Of a stretch of DNA of 64,000 nucleotides, positions 27,701 through 39,700 are shown one piece after another. Source of the stretch: Kryptolebias marmoratus. Lineage: Eukaryota > Chordata > Actinopteri > Cyprinodontiformes > Rivulidae. Every line of letters begins with the position of its first letter. Position 1 is the first letter of the stretch. Both the position numbers and the translations under genes were made by a program. A model generated the notes under the pieces. That model was given only the letters and a program-made list of their open reading frames with translations. It searched no databases and was not told where the DNA came from. The stretch is taken from NCBI RefSeq assembly GCF_001649575.2, contig NC_051445.1:12317702-12381701 (forward strand). The letters run 5' to 3'.

Positions 27701-30700
27701 AGTGGAAATGGGCGATGCACGGCTGGATGATGGATTGTCTTGAAATGAGGCACGAAGGAGCGCTTTAATTAAAACGCGTGGAAAATCAACGGGATCATTC
27801 AGATCTTTTGAGGTGTGACACTTTGTTCAAATTATAAACAATTGAAGACCTAGCCTTCCTTGAAGGAATGAATATCGTCTCTTTAATGTCAAATTTAAAC
27901 AATCATCTTATCTTGAGAAAAGGACAGAATTATTGTCGTTTTGGTCAAACACTGAAAGTAGCGTCAACAAAAATGAGAAGCCTGAGATCTGAGCGCTCAG
28001 TTTGTGTTGGGATGCCTTTCAGCTACTAACACACTGAATTTTAGCTCAGTGTCTGCACAACCGATTGCATGACAGCCATTGTTGTGTTAGCTGAGGTTGA
28101 TTAGCTGTAGCAGCCATCTTGGATCGGGGCGACTCAAAAATTTACCAGTTGTAGAAGTTCATCTCATGATTAATTTCTGAGTTTCATTAAAATCTGCCCA
28201 GTGGTTCATATGTTTTACAAACACACACACTCCAAGTGGTTTATACAAACATTATTTTAGAAACCTTTATGTATTTAGAGTTCATACAACTTTGCTGACC
28301 TGGACTATATCTTACCACCAGTTTTGTTATGTTACAGGATTTATAATTTGATCATATAATTATAATTATTATATTATTATATTAATTATTATTATTATAC
28401 TTATAATTTGGATGGATGGATGGATGGATGGATGGATGGATGGATGGATGGATGGATGGATGGATGGATGGATGGATGGATGGATGGATGGATGGATGGA
28501 TGGATGGATGGATGGATGGATGGATGGATGGATGGATGGATGGATGGATGGATGGATGGATGGATGGATGGTTTTCTAAACAAGAAAAAAATTATTGTCA
28601 AGAAAAGTAAATTGTTTCTTCTTGCCAAATCATAAAAGCAAAAAGCTACTCATTGTTACAGCCTGATAATGATAAATACAAGCTCTCCAATAAATAGATA
28701 CAATTATTTGGTATCTATTATGAACAAAGCAGCTGTCTGGAGTAATGAAATAAAGGCACTAACAATATGAACTCAATGGTGCATCTTTCAAACCGTTTAA
28801 ATTGGAATTTTAAGTAATAAAAAGGAATTTTTAGTCCATTTGCATGTGTAAAATTAAAACAAGTGGTTTTCCTTTCTTTGTTTGTCACATTTTCCTAATT
28901 TCCTTCCCCTGTAATTATTGATCCTCCCTCTCTGTGCCTCATGTCATTCAATCTATTCCTGCTATCTCTAATTAAAACAACACTTTCTGTGCCTCGCCTG
29001 CACCTGAGACCCAGCAATGACTCGGCAGCTAGAGCTGTTCAGGGTTCACATCTTATTCATGACTTCTTCCCTCACACACGAACAAACACACACACACTCA
29101 CGTTCCTGGAAAAGCTCAGACAATGCATACGCACGCATTCATCAAACCAGTGAACCAAAGGATGTTTGGAAAGCCTCTCACAGGCGGTTTGAAGCACCAC
29201 GTTATTGTATCAGAGCGCTGTTCCATGCAGCCCCCTCCCAAAAACTCTGTCACACACACACACCCTTTACAAAGATTAATAATGCATTTAGCATTGCCTG
29301 TAATTGACTCTCCACGTGAGCATAAAGACTCTGCAGGAAAAGCTGACAATTGTAGGAATAATAACACTCCTATTGGTGGTCAGGTTCACCGTTGCACATG
29401 AGAAAAGGGTGAAGATCCTTCTGTTTATGCTGCTGCAGCATATTTCATAACACTGAGGGTACCGGGGGGTGGGGATTATGAAACTAGTCCCAGTTGGACC
29501 TGCCTACCTGTTCTCTCTGTCAACACACACATTATGATAAACATCCTACAGTTTATACAACAAGAATGCCAAATCACGCAGAAGCTACCACACAGTCTTT
29601 GCTCTTTCCTTTGAATCCACAGACAGAAAACACACTTTCTAACCACATAAATATGTTTCTGTTAATCTGTCTGCGCACTAAAACACATTCCAGTTATGTA
29701 AGATGGAAAAGTTTAGGAGTTAAAACCATCAACATAAAACAGATTAACCAAGTCAGCAGTGAAACTGGCAGCACCATGTTTGTATTTTTGGAGCCAGAGT
29801 TTGCCCACTCAGGATGTGGGGCTCTAAGCTCCGCCCACTCCTCTACACACAATAATGATTATTTTTAGGAATAAAATAACTAATTACAATTAAATGTATT
29901 TAAATAATTATTATTTGAGAATACAGAAGGAAGGTAAGAACTATGTAAATCAACAAAAGTCATCTGAGGTGTACTTTTATTCTTTATTCAAGGAAACCGT
30001 CCTGGGCTGTGGTGGCTCGGTGGTCAGTGCTGAGGTCGTGTAATCCTGAGGCCGCAGGTTCAAGCCTGGGCTGCGGCAGTAAAAAGAACTGCCAAATTGT
30101 TCGTGCTTCAGGGATTGCTCGTTGTGGCAACATTGAATGTTGTTGTTCCAGCTGCTTCCTTCTTCAGGGGTTGCCACAACAAGCAACGTTGCTCAACATT
30201 CAATTACATGGACTTAAACCTTTACTGCACCCCGCCTACAAGGGGGCGCTGGTGTTGATTTGGCTTCAATTTCCACGTTACATTTCTGTGTCTAGTTGAA
30301 ACCATTCGTTACACAGAGCCCTCTTTTTAAGGGACTCTGCAAATTACCTGAAATATTACACTCAGTCTCTGTTCTGACATTACTTTAAACAAGGCTGCTG
30401 ACTCTGTGATGCTTCAGTAAGAACAGTTGTTAGTTTTTTTGTGTCTATTTGTCTCGAGTTTTGTGTTTGGTGAATAAGATGCAGCTCAGTCAGCTTGTTG
30501 AGATGAAACCAATTCACCTCTTTATCTCCAAACATTCCTGGTTTGCTTTCTCAGTAGGTTTTGTGTCAGCGTTGCTACGTTCTGCTGAATTAGTCCAAGT
30601 CGAGGACTGTATCCATATAGACTTCTGAGCTAATCCAGCTGCTTTTATTTTCTGTGACTTTATAAATCTCATAACGCTGCCTTTATGTGTTCAATATTAT

Positions 30701-33700
30701 GCTCTTTTGGTCAACCAATCTAAACATTTACCATTAATTTATTCTTAGAAAGCTTTTTTTTACAGCTTGGTCTTGGTTTCATTCGTCCAAAGAAATATGA
30801 TATGGCACTTATGTCAACGTCTAATCTGACCATTCATTTTTTTAAGGTTAAAAATGTTTTGCACCTTGTATTAATATATTTAATTTATATTGGTGAAATT
30901 CACTGTTTTTAGTGAGTTTAGTTAACAGTTTTTCTACCTTCAGGATGAAAAATGTTGCTCTTACAGCCATAATTGCAATCCTATAACTATATAATAAGCT
31001 TCTTTTTTTTTTACTCCTTATTTAGCAGAGATGTGAAAATGCAGTGGTGCTGCAATCAGGTCTTATAAAGTATTTAAAATCCTAGGTTATTATTCTGGCA
31101 GGTAACATTAGTCAAATGGTTTCCATTCTCCACATGATGGACAAGAAGCCGGGGCCATTACGTGCAGACGTGGGCGCACTCTTCTTTAATGTTACAGCAC
31201 CATCCATTATTCAGCTGGAGAGGGTAGGAGGGGCAGGGCTGAATGGAGAGTGGGTGTGGGGCAATCAAGGGTTGTGGTGTGTGTGTATCTTTAGAGATGA
31301 TTTTAAAAAAAAGGAGGTGATCCCCCACTCACCATCCAAAAAAGCCGCAGCAGCTCACTCCAGTCCCATGAATGGCAAACTGCAGACATTGCTGAAGGAG
31401 TTGAAGAATAAAGACACTCATGACCCACAAAACCCCCTCCTCACTTCCTCCCTCCTCCCTGTAGCCTCTTCAGATGGGTGGTTTGTATAAATACATCCTG
31501 CAGCTGATAAGTGAGCAAACAACCACAGCAGACACAATAATATATTCAGTTAATCTCGCTGTGTAAGGAAACCTCTCTTCTGAACTAAAATATGTCGTAC
31601 TGTTGGCAAACAGACATCAAAACCCCCAAACAGGATGATTAATATTCGTGGGTGGAATCATGAATTAGATGGATAAGCAATGAAAGTATAAGCACAAATC
31701 AGCAGTCGTGTTAACAGATCTGTGAGGCTGAAGTCATCAATCAAGACAAAATATTCAGGCAAAAAGGAAGCATTTGAATAAGCTACATTGCTAGGAAAAC
31801 ACCAAAAACCATAAATATCGGCATAGAATACTGTGGCAGTTCATACATCTGAACCAAAGTGATAGACCGACTGACGCATCTTAAATCTAGATGGTAAAAT
31901 GTGTCCAAGAGCCACAAGGCGACGTGAATTTATAACAAAACGCCCACACTCCCAATCTTCACAGTGTGAGGGTAAACACCAACTCCAAGCAAGAAAGGAA
32001 GAAATCATCACAACAATATGTTATGTAGCGCGGAGCCAGGGAAAGAAAAACACACACACACACCTCTTGTGTTTGCTCACGGTAACAATCAAACAGGAAA
32101 AACAATCCACACACACACAGCGGTGTCACTCATTGATCAAACTGAGAGAAATAGGTTTCGTTACTGGGAGCCAAAACTCAGCGTCGGCCCATTCAGCTAT
32201 AAAACACCTCCTGCGCCCACACAACCGGGTTCATTCTGTCTGGATTCAACGCTATCTGTAAACAACATCAGCACAGCTGGGAAGTGAGGGATCCTGTCAC
32301 TGATGAGAGTGGAAGAGGACAGACGGGACAGAGGAGGACACAGAAGGACATGAAGACCATCCATCTCAGGTGCTGACATTAAGACTAATTAAGTCTTAAG
32401 TCGTTAAGAATAACAAAGAGCTTCCTCCGGGCAAAAACACAGAAATGCATCGGTTTAATATGATCCACAGCAACAATAAATTGGGAAAATCTGTTCTCTA
32501 TTTGTTTTCCACAACTATTTTATTTCATCTTGATCCTGGAAAAGCCTTTTCTAGCCGTCATCAGGCAGAAGTGTTGAGAAGAAAACCCACAAAGACATGA
32601 GAGTAAAAACAAACTTTAAACCAAAAAAACCTTTACACCTCAGATTCAAATCAACGCACCACTGTGTTGAAATATGGACACTATTTCACATAAGGTTGAC
32701 TAATTTGTACACCCAAACTAATTATCTAAAACCCGAACAGCTTAAATTAGATTGTTCTGCAAAAACAAAATATTACTGTAGCCTTTTTCACAAAACACTA
32801 AAGTCTTTTTGGCTGTTTTGGTGGGATTTATGAAAGGACTGAGGTGGCACCAAGCAGGACTGAGTCTTAATGGTTGATATGTTGCGGTGTGGATGTCTGA
32901 AGGACCTGAATTACAGCCTCTGGGGCAGAGAGAACTCGAGTAAAAACACTCAACTTTAATAAGGAAAACAAAACGGCTGATGGAGCAGCAAGAAAACTAA
33001 ACTCACCAGGAGGGAACACAGAGAGCAGGATGTGATAAACTACAATAACAGGAATGCAAGTGAATAAACACAAGGAACCGTGGCGCACAAGACAAACAGT
33101 GCGACTGAACAGTGACTGCGAGGACTGAGGAGAATATGTATGCTGGGATGGGCGATTACTGGAAAAAGGAGCAGCTCAAAGATCAGATGATCTGCAGAGG
33201 AACCCTGGTAACACGGAGGCTACGTAAACCGAAACACAAGAAGCTATCTAAAAACAACAAAGACAGTTATGAAGATTACGACATGATGTTTGGGTGAGGC
33301 AGCATCACGGTACGAGGGAATGATGACAGACGGTCGGGGGATTTAGATTAGGAGAAGTCCGACACGTTCAATGCGTAATCAGAGCGGCTGGGTTACTCTC
33401 AGCCCCTCTTGTGGTTCTGTGGTGCCGGCTTTATTCGTGAACGCTCACATTGTCGTGGGACACTTAATTGGTGATTTGGGAAACTTTACTTGGGAACAGC
33501 TCTGTTCAATTTCTAAAGAGCTTTGAGAGGAGCTTGTCTCGGTGACCATATTGTGGAAAGATCGTTCCTAAAAGTTGAGTTTAAAGCAAGGCAATTAGTC
33601 GTTTTTTTAATTTTCTGATCATTTTATTTCTATTAGCTGCATTTGTTTAAAAACCAGCCAATCAAGGCCATCCATCTTGAGCCTGTTGTTTTTTTCACTG

Positions 33701-36700
33701 CCTGCCTCCATGTGAGGGCTCAGGATAGGAGGTTGAATCTAAGTAAAGACTGGATCCAATCTGCTGGTTTCCTTAAACAGAAAACTCTTTAGTAATCAAC
33801 ATTTTATAACCTACTGAATATGACTACACTGCCTTATAATTAGATTAAATTGGACTGTATGTAACTGACTCGAATCCAGAACCTGACTGAACATGACTGA
33901 GTTGTAATTAGATTGAACAAAATGAATTAAACTGGATTACATCCTAACAAACAGGACCAGTGTACTATTTTCTGTATGGTGCCCCAAGATGACTTTTGTT
34001 GTGAATTACAAGAGAAACATTAAACTCTGCAGGGAGCTCTCTGCCTGTTTGCTCCATTTCTGCAGTATTTACAAATCTCACTGCGAATAGAATTAAAAAC
34101 ATTTGTAGATTTATATTTAAACTGCGTCTTAAGATCATTCCTGTCAGTGTGGTTGTTTACGTTTGATTCAGAAAAGGTGCAAAACACAAAAAAAAAACAA
34201 CACGATTACGCTTTCTAGGTTTCCATTTTTCACTTACACACCTGCGATCTATAAATATTAGATTATTTTATATGATCTGGGAGACATTAGTGAGCAGAGA
34301 TGAATGTTTATTCAAAAACAGCCATGTTTCCTTCTTTGTAATTAGACAGGATATTTATCCAACATCGCATTCTGTTTTAAACTTAAAACACAGCGTCTTA
34401 ATTGACTCCAAAAGGCTTTAACTGATACTTTATGGGAAATATCATGTGAAGTCTGTGTAAAATTTGCCACAGCACTAAAAGTAAGGGAATTTGTGTTTGG
34501 TTGATTCTTTCCTTGTTGTAACAATGCTTCTAAGCAATAAATCCTTTATCACTGGAATGCCTGTTTTTTTCTCCTTAAATGGAGCCACATTTGTTAGGAA
34601 AATGCGTTTGTGAGTTGAGCAGCAGAGCTGAGTTTGAAAAACTTACCAAGTCTTCTCTGTCAGTCGCAAACATCTTATTCTGCTGTTGACTCGTTTGGAG
34701 CTTCTGGTACGCCAGGTGCTGACAATCAGGTGTCAATCAGGCCTGATTGACACCTGATTGGTTCATCAGAGACTTTGGGAGTGGAGAGGACGAATGGACC
34801 CCGCCTGCAGTCCTGAACACCTGTGGGACCGGCTTGAGCCAGGTGTTCGTTCCAGAGCGACTGACACAACCGCGCTGGTTGACCTGAGACAGATGCTGGT
34901 TGGAGAACGGGAACACCGCCCCACGGCAGATTGTTTGAGGAGGAGGAGGGGGAGGCGCCAGGTTGTTGTGGCTGTGTGTGGTTCTTCCACATGCTACTAA
35001 AGGCCCTGTTTGTTATAATAAATTGTTAAATTGCCAATATGTCATGCTTCTTCAGATTTCAATAATCCAATCGAATAAACAATACCAAACACGAGTCGAA
35101 GGTAGAATAAGCTGGTTGGTATCGACAGAGAAGACTTGGTAGGTTTCTCAAACTAAGCCCTGCTGCTCAACTCACAAATGCATTTTCCGTACAAATGTGG
35201 CTCCATTTAAGGAGAAATAAACAAACTTTTTAATGGTATAAGATTTACTGCTAAGAAACCTTGTCACTACAAAGAAAGAATCAACCAAACACAAATTTCT
35301 TTAAGTTCTGTGCTGAGTTTATGCCCCAAAATGCAATATTGCAACACGACCACTTTCAGCAAATCTAGACTTCATTAAAAAAAAATCCAATATCAACTTT
35401 AGATTTTATAAACTTTTTCCTCTGTTAAACATGTAAGTCTGTGATTTATGTTTTATGAGTGCATTTTAGACTTATGTTTTCTTTCAGGTGACATCCTGAT
35501 GGACCGTCTTCAGCACACCCAGCTGAGACGATATTAGCCATAACCCCACTTTGTGTCACAGATGAATAATTACACTGTGTGTCTGCGTGGCAGCTTGTGC
35601 GTAGACGTGTGCGTGACACATTCATACCCATGACCAGCCAATGCATCATTCGGTGAGCCGCAGGCTTTTGCAGAAAACATGTTGCTTCAAACCTGGGAAT
35701 TCCTGCAATGAAAGCTTTCACTCAGCGAGAGAATGATTTCCACTGCGATAAAGACGCAGGGAGCGTTGCTGCACACGTGTGCCAACCTCACCGCATTTTT
35801 GCACCAAGGAGCCAGGAAAGAGTGACAAAGAGATGCGGAGACAGTTTTAGAGAAGACTGCGTCAACAAAGAATCTGATTTTTTTTTTCAAAGCGAAAGCG
35901 TTAGGAGCAAAAAGAGAGGAGAGATGGAGGAAATGAGGAGCTTGCTTTCCATCAGCACAGCTGTGATCAATACGGGTGTCTGACAGAGCAGCTCTAAAGC
36001 CCTTATCGTAAATCACTTCCTATTATGATGGAACCTCTAAATCACGCGCAGACCAACACACAGTGACCGACCTGCTGCAGACACATACAGCCACACCAAC
36101 AGTTTTTATTCACCCACTCCATGTATTCCTAAAAAAACAAGCAATGAACGGCACTCCGGGGAAAAAAAGAAAACATGGTTTCTGAAGAGCAGCGTTAAAC
36201 TCAAGTTAAGATTCTGTGCTGAATGTGTGTTCATTATGGGGCGCCGTTTGTAAAGGAGCTTGTGCTCAAAATTCATGCCTAAATTTTGTCACATTTAGCT
36301 TCAAACACTGTTTTAAAATGTAGTGTTGATTTTCTGATGTCACTTTTTACAACATTTAGCTAATTACATGTAATTGTTACAGNNNNNNNNNNNNNNNNNN
36401 NNNNNNNNNNNNNNNNNNNNNNNNNNNNNNNNNNNNNNNNNNNNNNNNNNNNNNNNNNNNNNNNNNNNNNNNNNNNNNNNNNNNNNNNNNNNNNNNNNNN
36501 NNNNNNNNNNNNNNNNNNNNNNNNNNNNNNNNNNNNNNNNNNNNNNNNNNNNNNNNNNNNNNNNNNNNNNNNNNNNNNNNNNNNNNNNNNNNNNNNNNNN
36601 NNNNNNNNNNNNNNNNNNNNNNNNNNNNNNNNNNNNNNNNNNNNNNNNNNNNNNNNNNNNNNNNNNNNNNNNNNNNNNNNNNNNNNNNNNNNNNNNNNNN

Positions 36701-39700
36701 NNNNNNNNNNNNNNNNNNNNNNNNNNNNNNNNNNNNNNNNNNNNNNNNNNNNNNNNNNNNNNNNNNNNNNNNNNNNNNNNNNNNNNNNNNNNNNNNNNNN
36801 NNNNNNNNNNNNNNNNNNNNNNNNNNNNNNNNNNNNNNNNNNNNNNNNNNNNNNNNNNNNNNNNNNNNNNNNNNNNNNNNNNNNNNNNNNNNNNNNNNNN
36901 NNNNNNNNNNNNNNNNNNNNNNNNNNNNNNNNNNNNNNNNNNNNNNNNNNNNNNNNNNNNNNNNNNNNNNNNNNNNNNNNNNNNNNNNNNNNNNNNNNNN
37001 NNNNNNNNNNNNNNNNNNNNNNNNNNNNNNNNNNNNNNNNNNNNNNNNNNNNNNNNNNNNNNNNNNNNNNNNNNNNNNNNNNNNNNNNNNNNNNNNNNNN
37101 NNNNNNNNNNNNNNNNNNNNNNNNNNNNNNNNNNNNNNNNNNNNNNNNNNNNNNNNNNNNNNNNNNNNNNNNNNNNNNNNNNNNNNNNNNNATTTAACAT
37201 TTAGATTTAACATTTAACATTTAGATTTAACATTTAACATTTAGATTTAACATATAATATTTAGATTTAACATTTAACATTTAGATTTAACATTTAACAT
37301 TTAGATTTAACATTTAGCATTTAGATTTATATTTAGCATGTTGCTGTAACAATTACATGTAATTAGCTAAATGTTGTAAAAAGTGACATCGGAAAATCAA
37401 CACTACATTTTAAAACAGTGTTTGAAGCTAAATGTGACAAAATTTAGGCATGAATTTTGAGCACAAGCTCCTTTACAAACGGCGCCCCATAGTTCATTGC
37501 ATCTTTGGTGACTTTACGCTAAATAAAAGACATAAAGGTAATTTTTACCCAAAAGCCTTATTTGGCCTTATGTGTGACTCCTGTTATGATTGTTTCAATA
37601 GGCAAGTCAACATTTAGGGAATAAAATGATCGTTTTTAAGAATTTCAAACCACATTCACTCACAAAGAGTACTTCGGCCGTCAGCCAGCCAAAATAAGCA
37701 GCGGAGAGGAGGAAGGAAAGCAGCTAAAAGACATAAAACAAAGGCCTCAACCTGAACTCAGGCAGGCACAAAGGAGAGACAGACAGATGAATATTCGTAG
37801 CTAAGCAGGCAGCTAGTCAGACAGTCAGACGGCAGATTTAATAATTTCATACTCACTGATTCAATTCCACATCCAAAATGAATTTTCTTCCAAAAGCATC
37901 GACTTGAAAGCTTGCTTGGGCCACATGGTCCACCTAAAAATCCAGAAAAAAAAAACACAAATAAGTTATTTACAACTTTAAAGGTCGACACAATCATGTT
38001 TCGGCTCATTAGCATTCACAAGGATGAGCCTTTCCTTGACGTTGATGGATGGTTGCATTTCTTTCTGAGCACAAATCAGCGGGAAAAATGTTGCTTTCAT
38101 TAATTCATTGAGATTAGTTTCATTCGACTTGAGCTGAATTTATTTTCACATCGGATGTGACAGTGAAAACTCGAGCTATTAGTCGGGAACTCGTCGCACT
38201 TTGACACATTCACTTCGTTCCTAAAGATTTTTTTTTATATATAAGCTTAAAATAATGTGAATTTCTAAAATGCCAAAGAGCCAAGTGGCTTATTAAGTTC
38301 TGATGGTTTTCCTCTGACAGCCACACAAACACAGAAATAACTTGTGTTTCTTCTCCGATTGTGATGGAGCAGGGTCTGGGCACATATGGTGCAGGCTTTA
38401 TTACACACCCTCTGGGTCAATACGAACTCCCAACTATAATTCCTGTAGGTCCGGAAGACTCCCGGGGATGACCTTAAACACAACTCGCCCTCCCCCACCA
38501 GCGTGGCCCACGGGCTACGTTTATTATAGATCGGAGTCAGCGTGGTAACGAGAGGAGGAAGGGTGAGTGCAGGGTTGGTTTTTCTTTTTTGGTTATTTCA
38601 GGAAGTGGCCCTGTGCTCACCCAAGGATGACCTCAGCCCCTGATGTCCCCAGTGACCACACACTCTATTGTTTGATGGTGTGTGTGTGTTCAATGCATAT
38701 ATGAGTGAGAGCTGCGTACAGATGACAATCCAGATCTTGTGATGAAATCCAATCTGGGAGATTGGATCCACACTGCGGCGAGGTGGCAGTGATTGCGGCT
38801 AACGAAGGCACGCCCCACATTGACAAAGCCGGGCCATCATTAAGGAACCACCGCTGCATCTTCTTACATCGATTTCTGACTTCAGCTGACCTGATGCCCG
38901 TCCGACTCTAAGTGCTATCAGCGCAAAGAGGCAGGCAGGAACACGAACTCGGAGCGATCCTACTAAAAACGACACGAGCGATTTGCCCCCCATCCAGCCC
39001 GACCCCCTCGTTCAGCCGTGTTTGTGTCTGCGGCCGAAAATAGACGACGCAGCGCAGGTCTATAAATAAATTCCCGTGTGTCACGCATTTCAAGAACTAG
39101 TTGACAGATTTGTTGTTTTTTTTAGGTCATTAATCTAAAAACAGCCAATAACTGATCAAACTCGGTGCGAAAGAGACATCACAGGTTTCAACTCTCTGGA
39201 GAGGAGACGGCTCGGCGTCGCATCGAATCAAACCAAAGACGATTTCTTCCTCATGTTCAGTGAACATACGAGCTTCGTCATATGTTTATTTTGCAGACCA
39301 GAAACTTTTGAACATTTGTAACTTTGCCTCAACTCTGAGGCTGCATTGTATTACTCTCAAAAAGAGTAAAGTTTAAGAAAAAAAGCTGTAACGCTCTTAG
39401 AAACTTTAATTGGGATCAACTGTGCCTCTGTGTAGTGCATCTAAATCAGTTCTACGTTAAGTGTGAACACGTTTAATTTGATGATCTGTTAAACCTTTCT
39501 TGATCCCGTACGTGTACCAATTAAATAAATTTCAGACGCTTCTCCTGAGCTAAAAAGAGGCAGCTAAATGTGTATCTTAAAGGGACAGTTCAGATCATTT
39601 ATAGTAGAAATCTGTAAAAAGGTTATGAACAGTTAATATCTTACCTGTTGTAGATGGCTCTTTGAACGACTCTCTGAGTTTCTGAAGAGCTAATTACTAG

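Larger units (their letters stand above)
34455..35330. mobile_element. Long inverted-repeat (fold-back) element enclosing a Tc1-like transposase scrap
   Basis: The left arm at about 34460-34665 contains TTGTGTTTGGTTGATTCTTT, CTCCTTAAATGGAGCCACAT and GTGAGTTGAGCAGCAG. It is repeated as an imperfect reverse complement in the right arm at about 35122-35330. Between the arms lie a perfect palindrome (34723-34760) and a decayed Tc1/mariner-type coding piece (34758-35000). The target duplication was not resolved. Confidence 0.75.
36236..37490. mobile_element. ATGGGGCGCC fold-back element, expanded copy spanning the assembly gap
   Basis: The left arm at 36236-36382 begins ATGGGGCGCCGTTTGTAAAG. The right arm at 37346-37490 is its reverse complement, ending CGGCGCCCCAT. 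Between them lie the N gap and a visible tandem array of ATTTAGATTTAACATTTAAC-like units. The flanks TGTTCATT and AGTTCATT differ at one base, consistent with an aged 8-bp target duplication. The related compact copy is at 43195-43524. Confidence 0.85.
21304..37856 (-). other. adam22 intron, about 16.5 kb
   Basis: The longest intron of the window contains no supported exon. It holds three copies of the TATCGCCCGCC family (22300, 24120, 27855), a retroposon tail near 22900-23000, a GCTAAAA-rich tract at 25680-25830, the TGGA microsatellite at 28409-28571, a tRNA-headed element at 30003-30230, the fold-back structure at 34455-35330 and the left copy of the ATGGGGCGCC element with the assembly gap. 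Several CA/TG runs occur (21717-21740, 27000-27012, 32050-32065). Stretches such as 28600-29990, 30300-34450 and 35340-36230 show nothing I can name. Confidence 0.65.

Noticed and set aside
27369..27743. 124-aa plus-strand frame
   Set aside because: It ends in an arginine-rich GGA-repeat translation and shows no family signature.
28401..28635. Open frames of repeated MDGW (plus) and SIHP (minus)
   Set aside because: They are translations of a pure TGGA microsatellite, with no start context or coding signature.
36364..37213. Long open frames of about 277 aa on both strands
   Set aside because: They exist only because the gap of N contains no readable stops.
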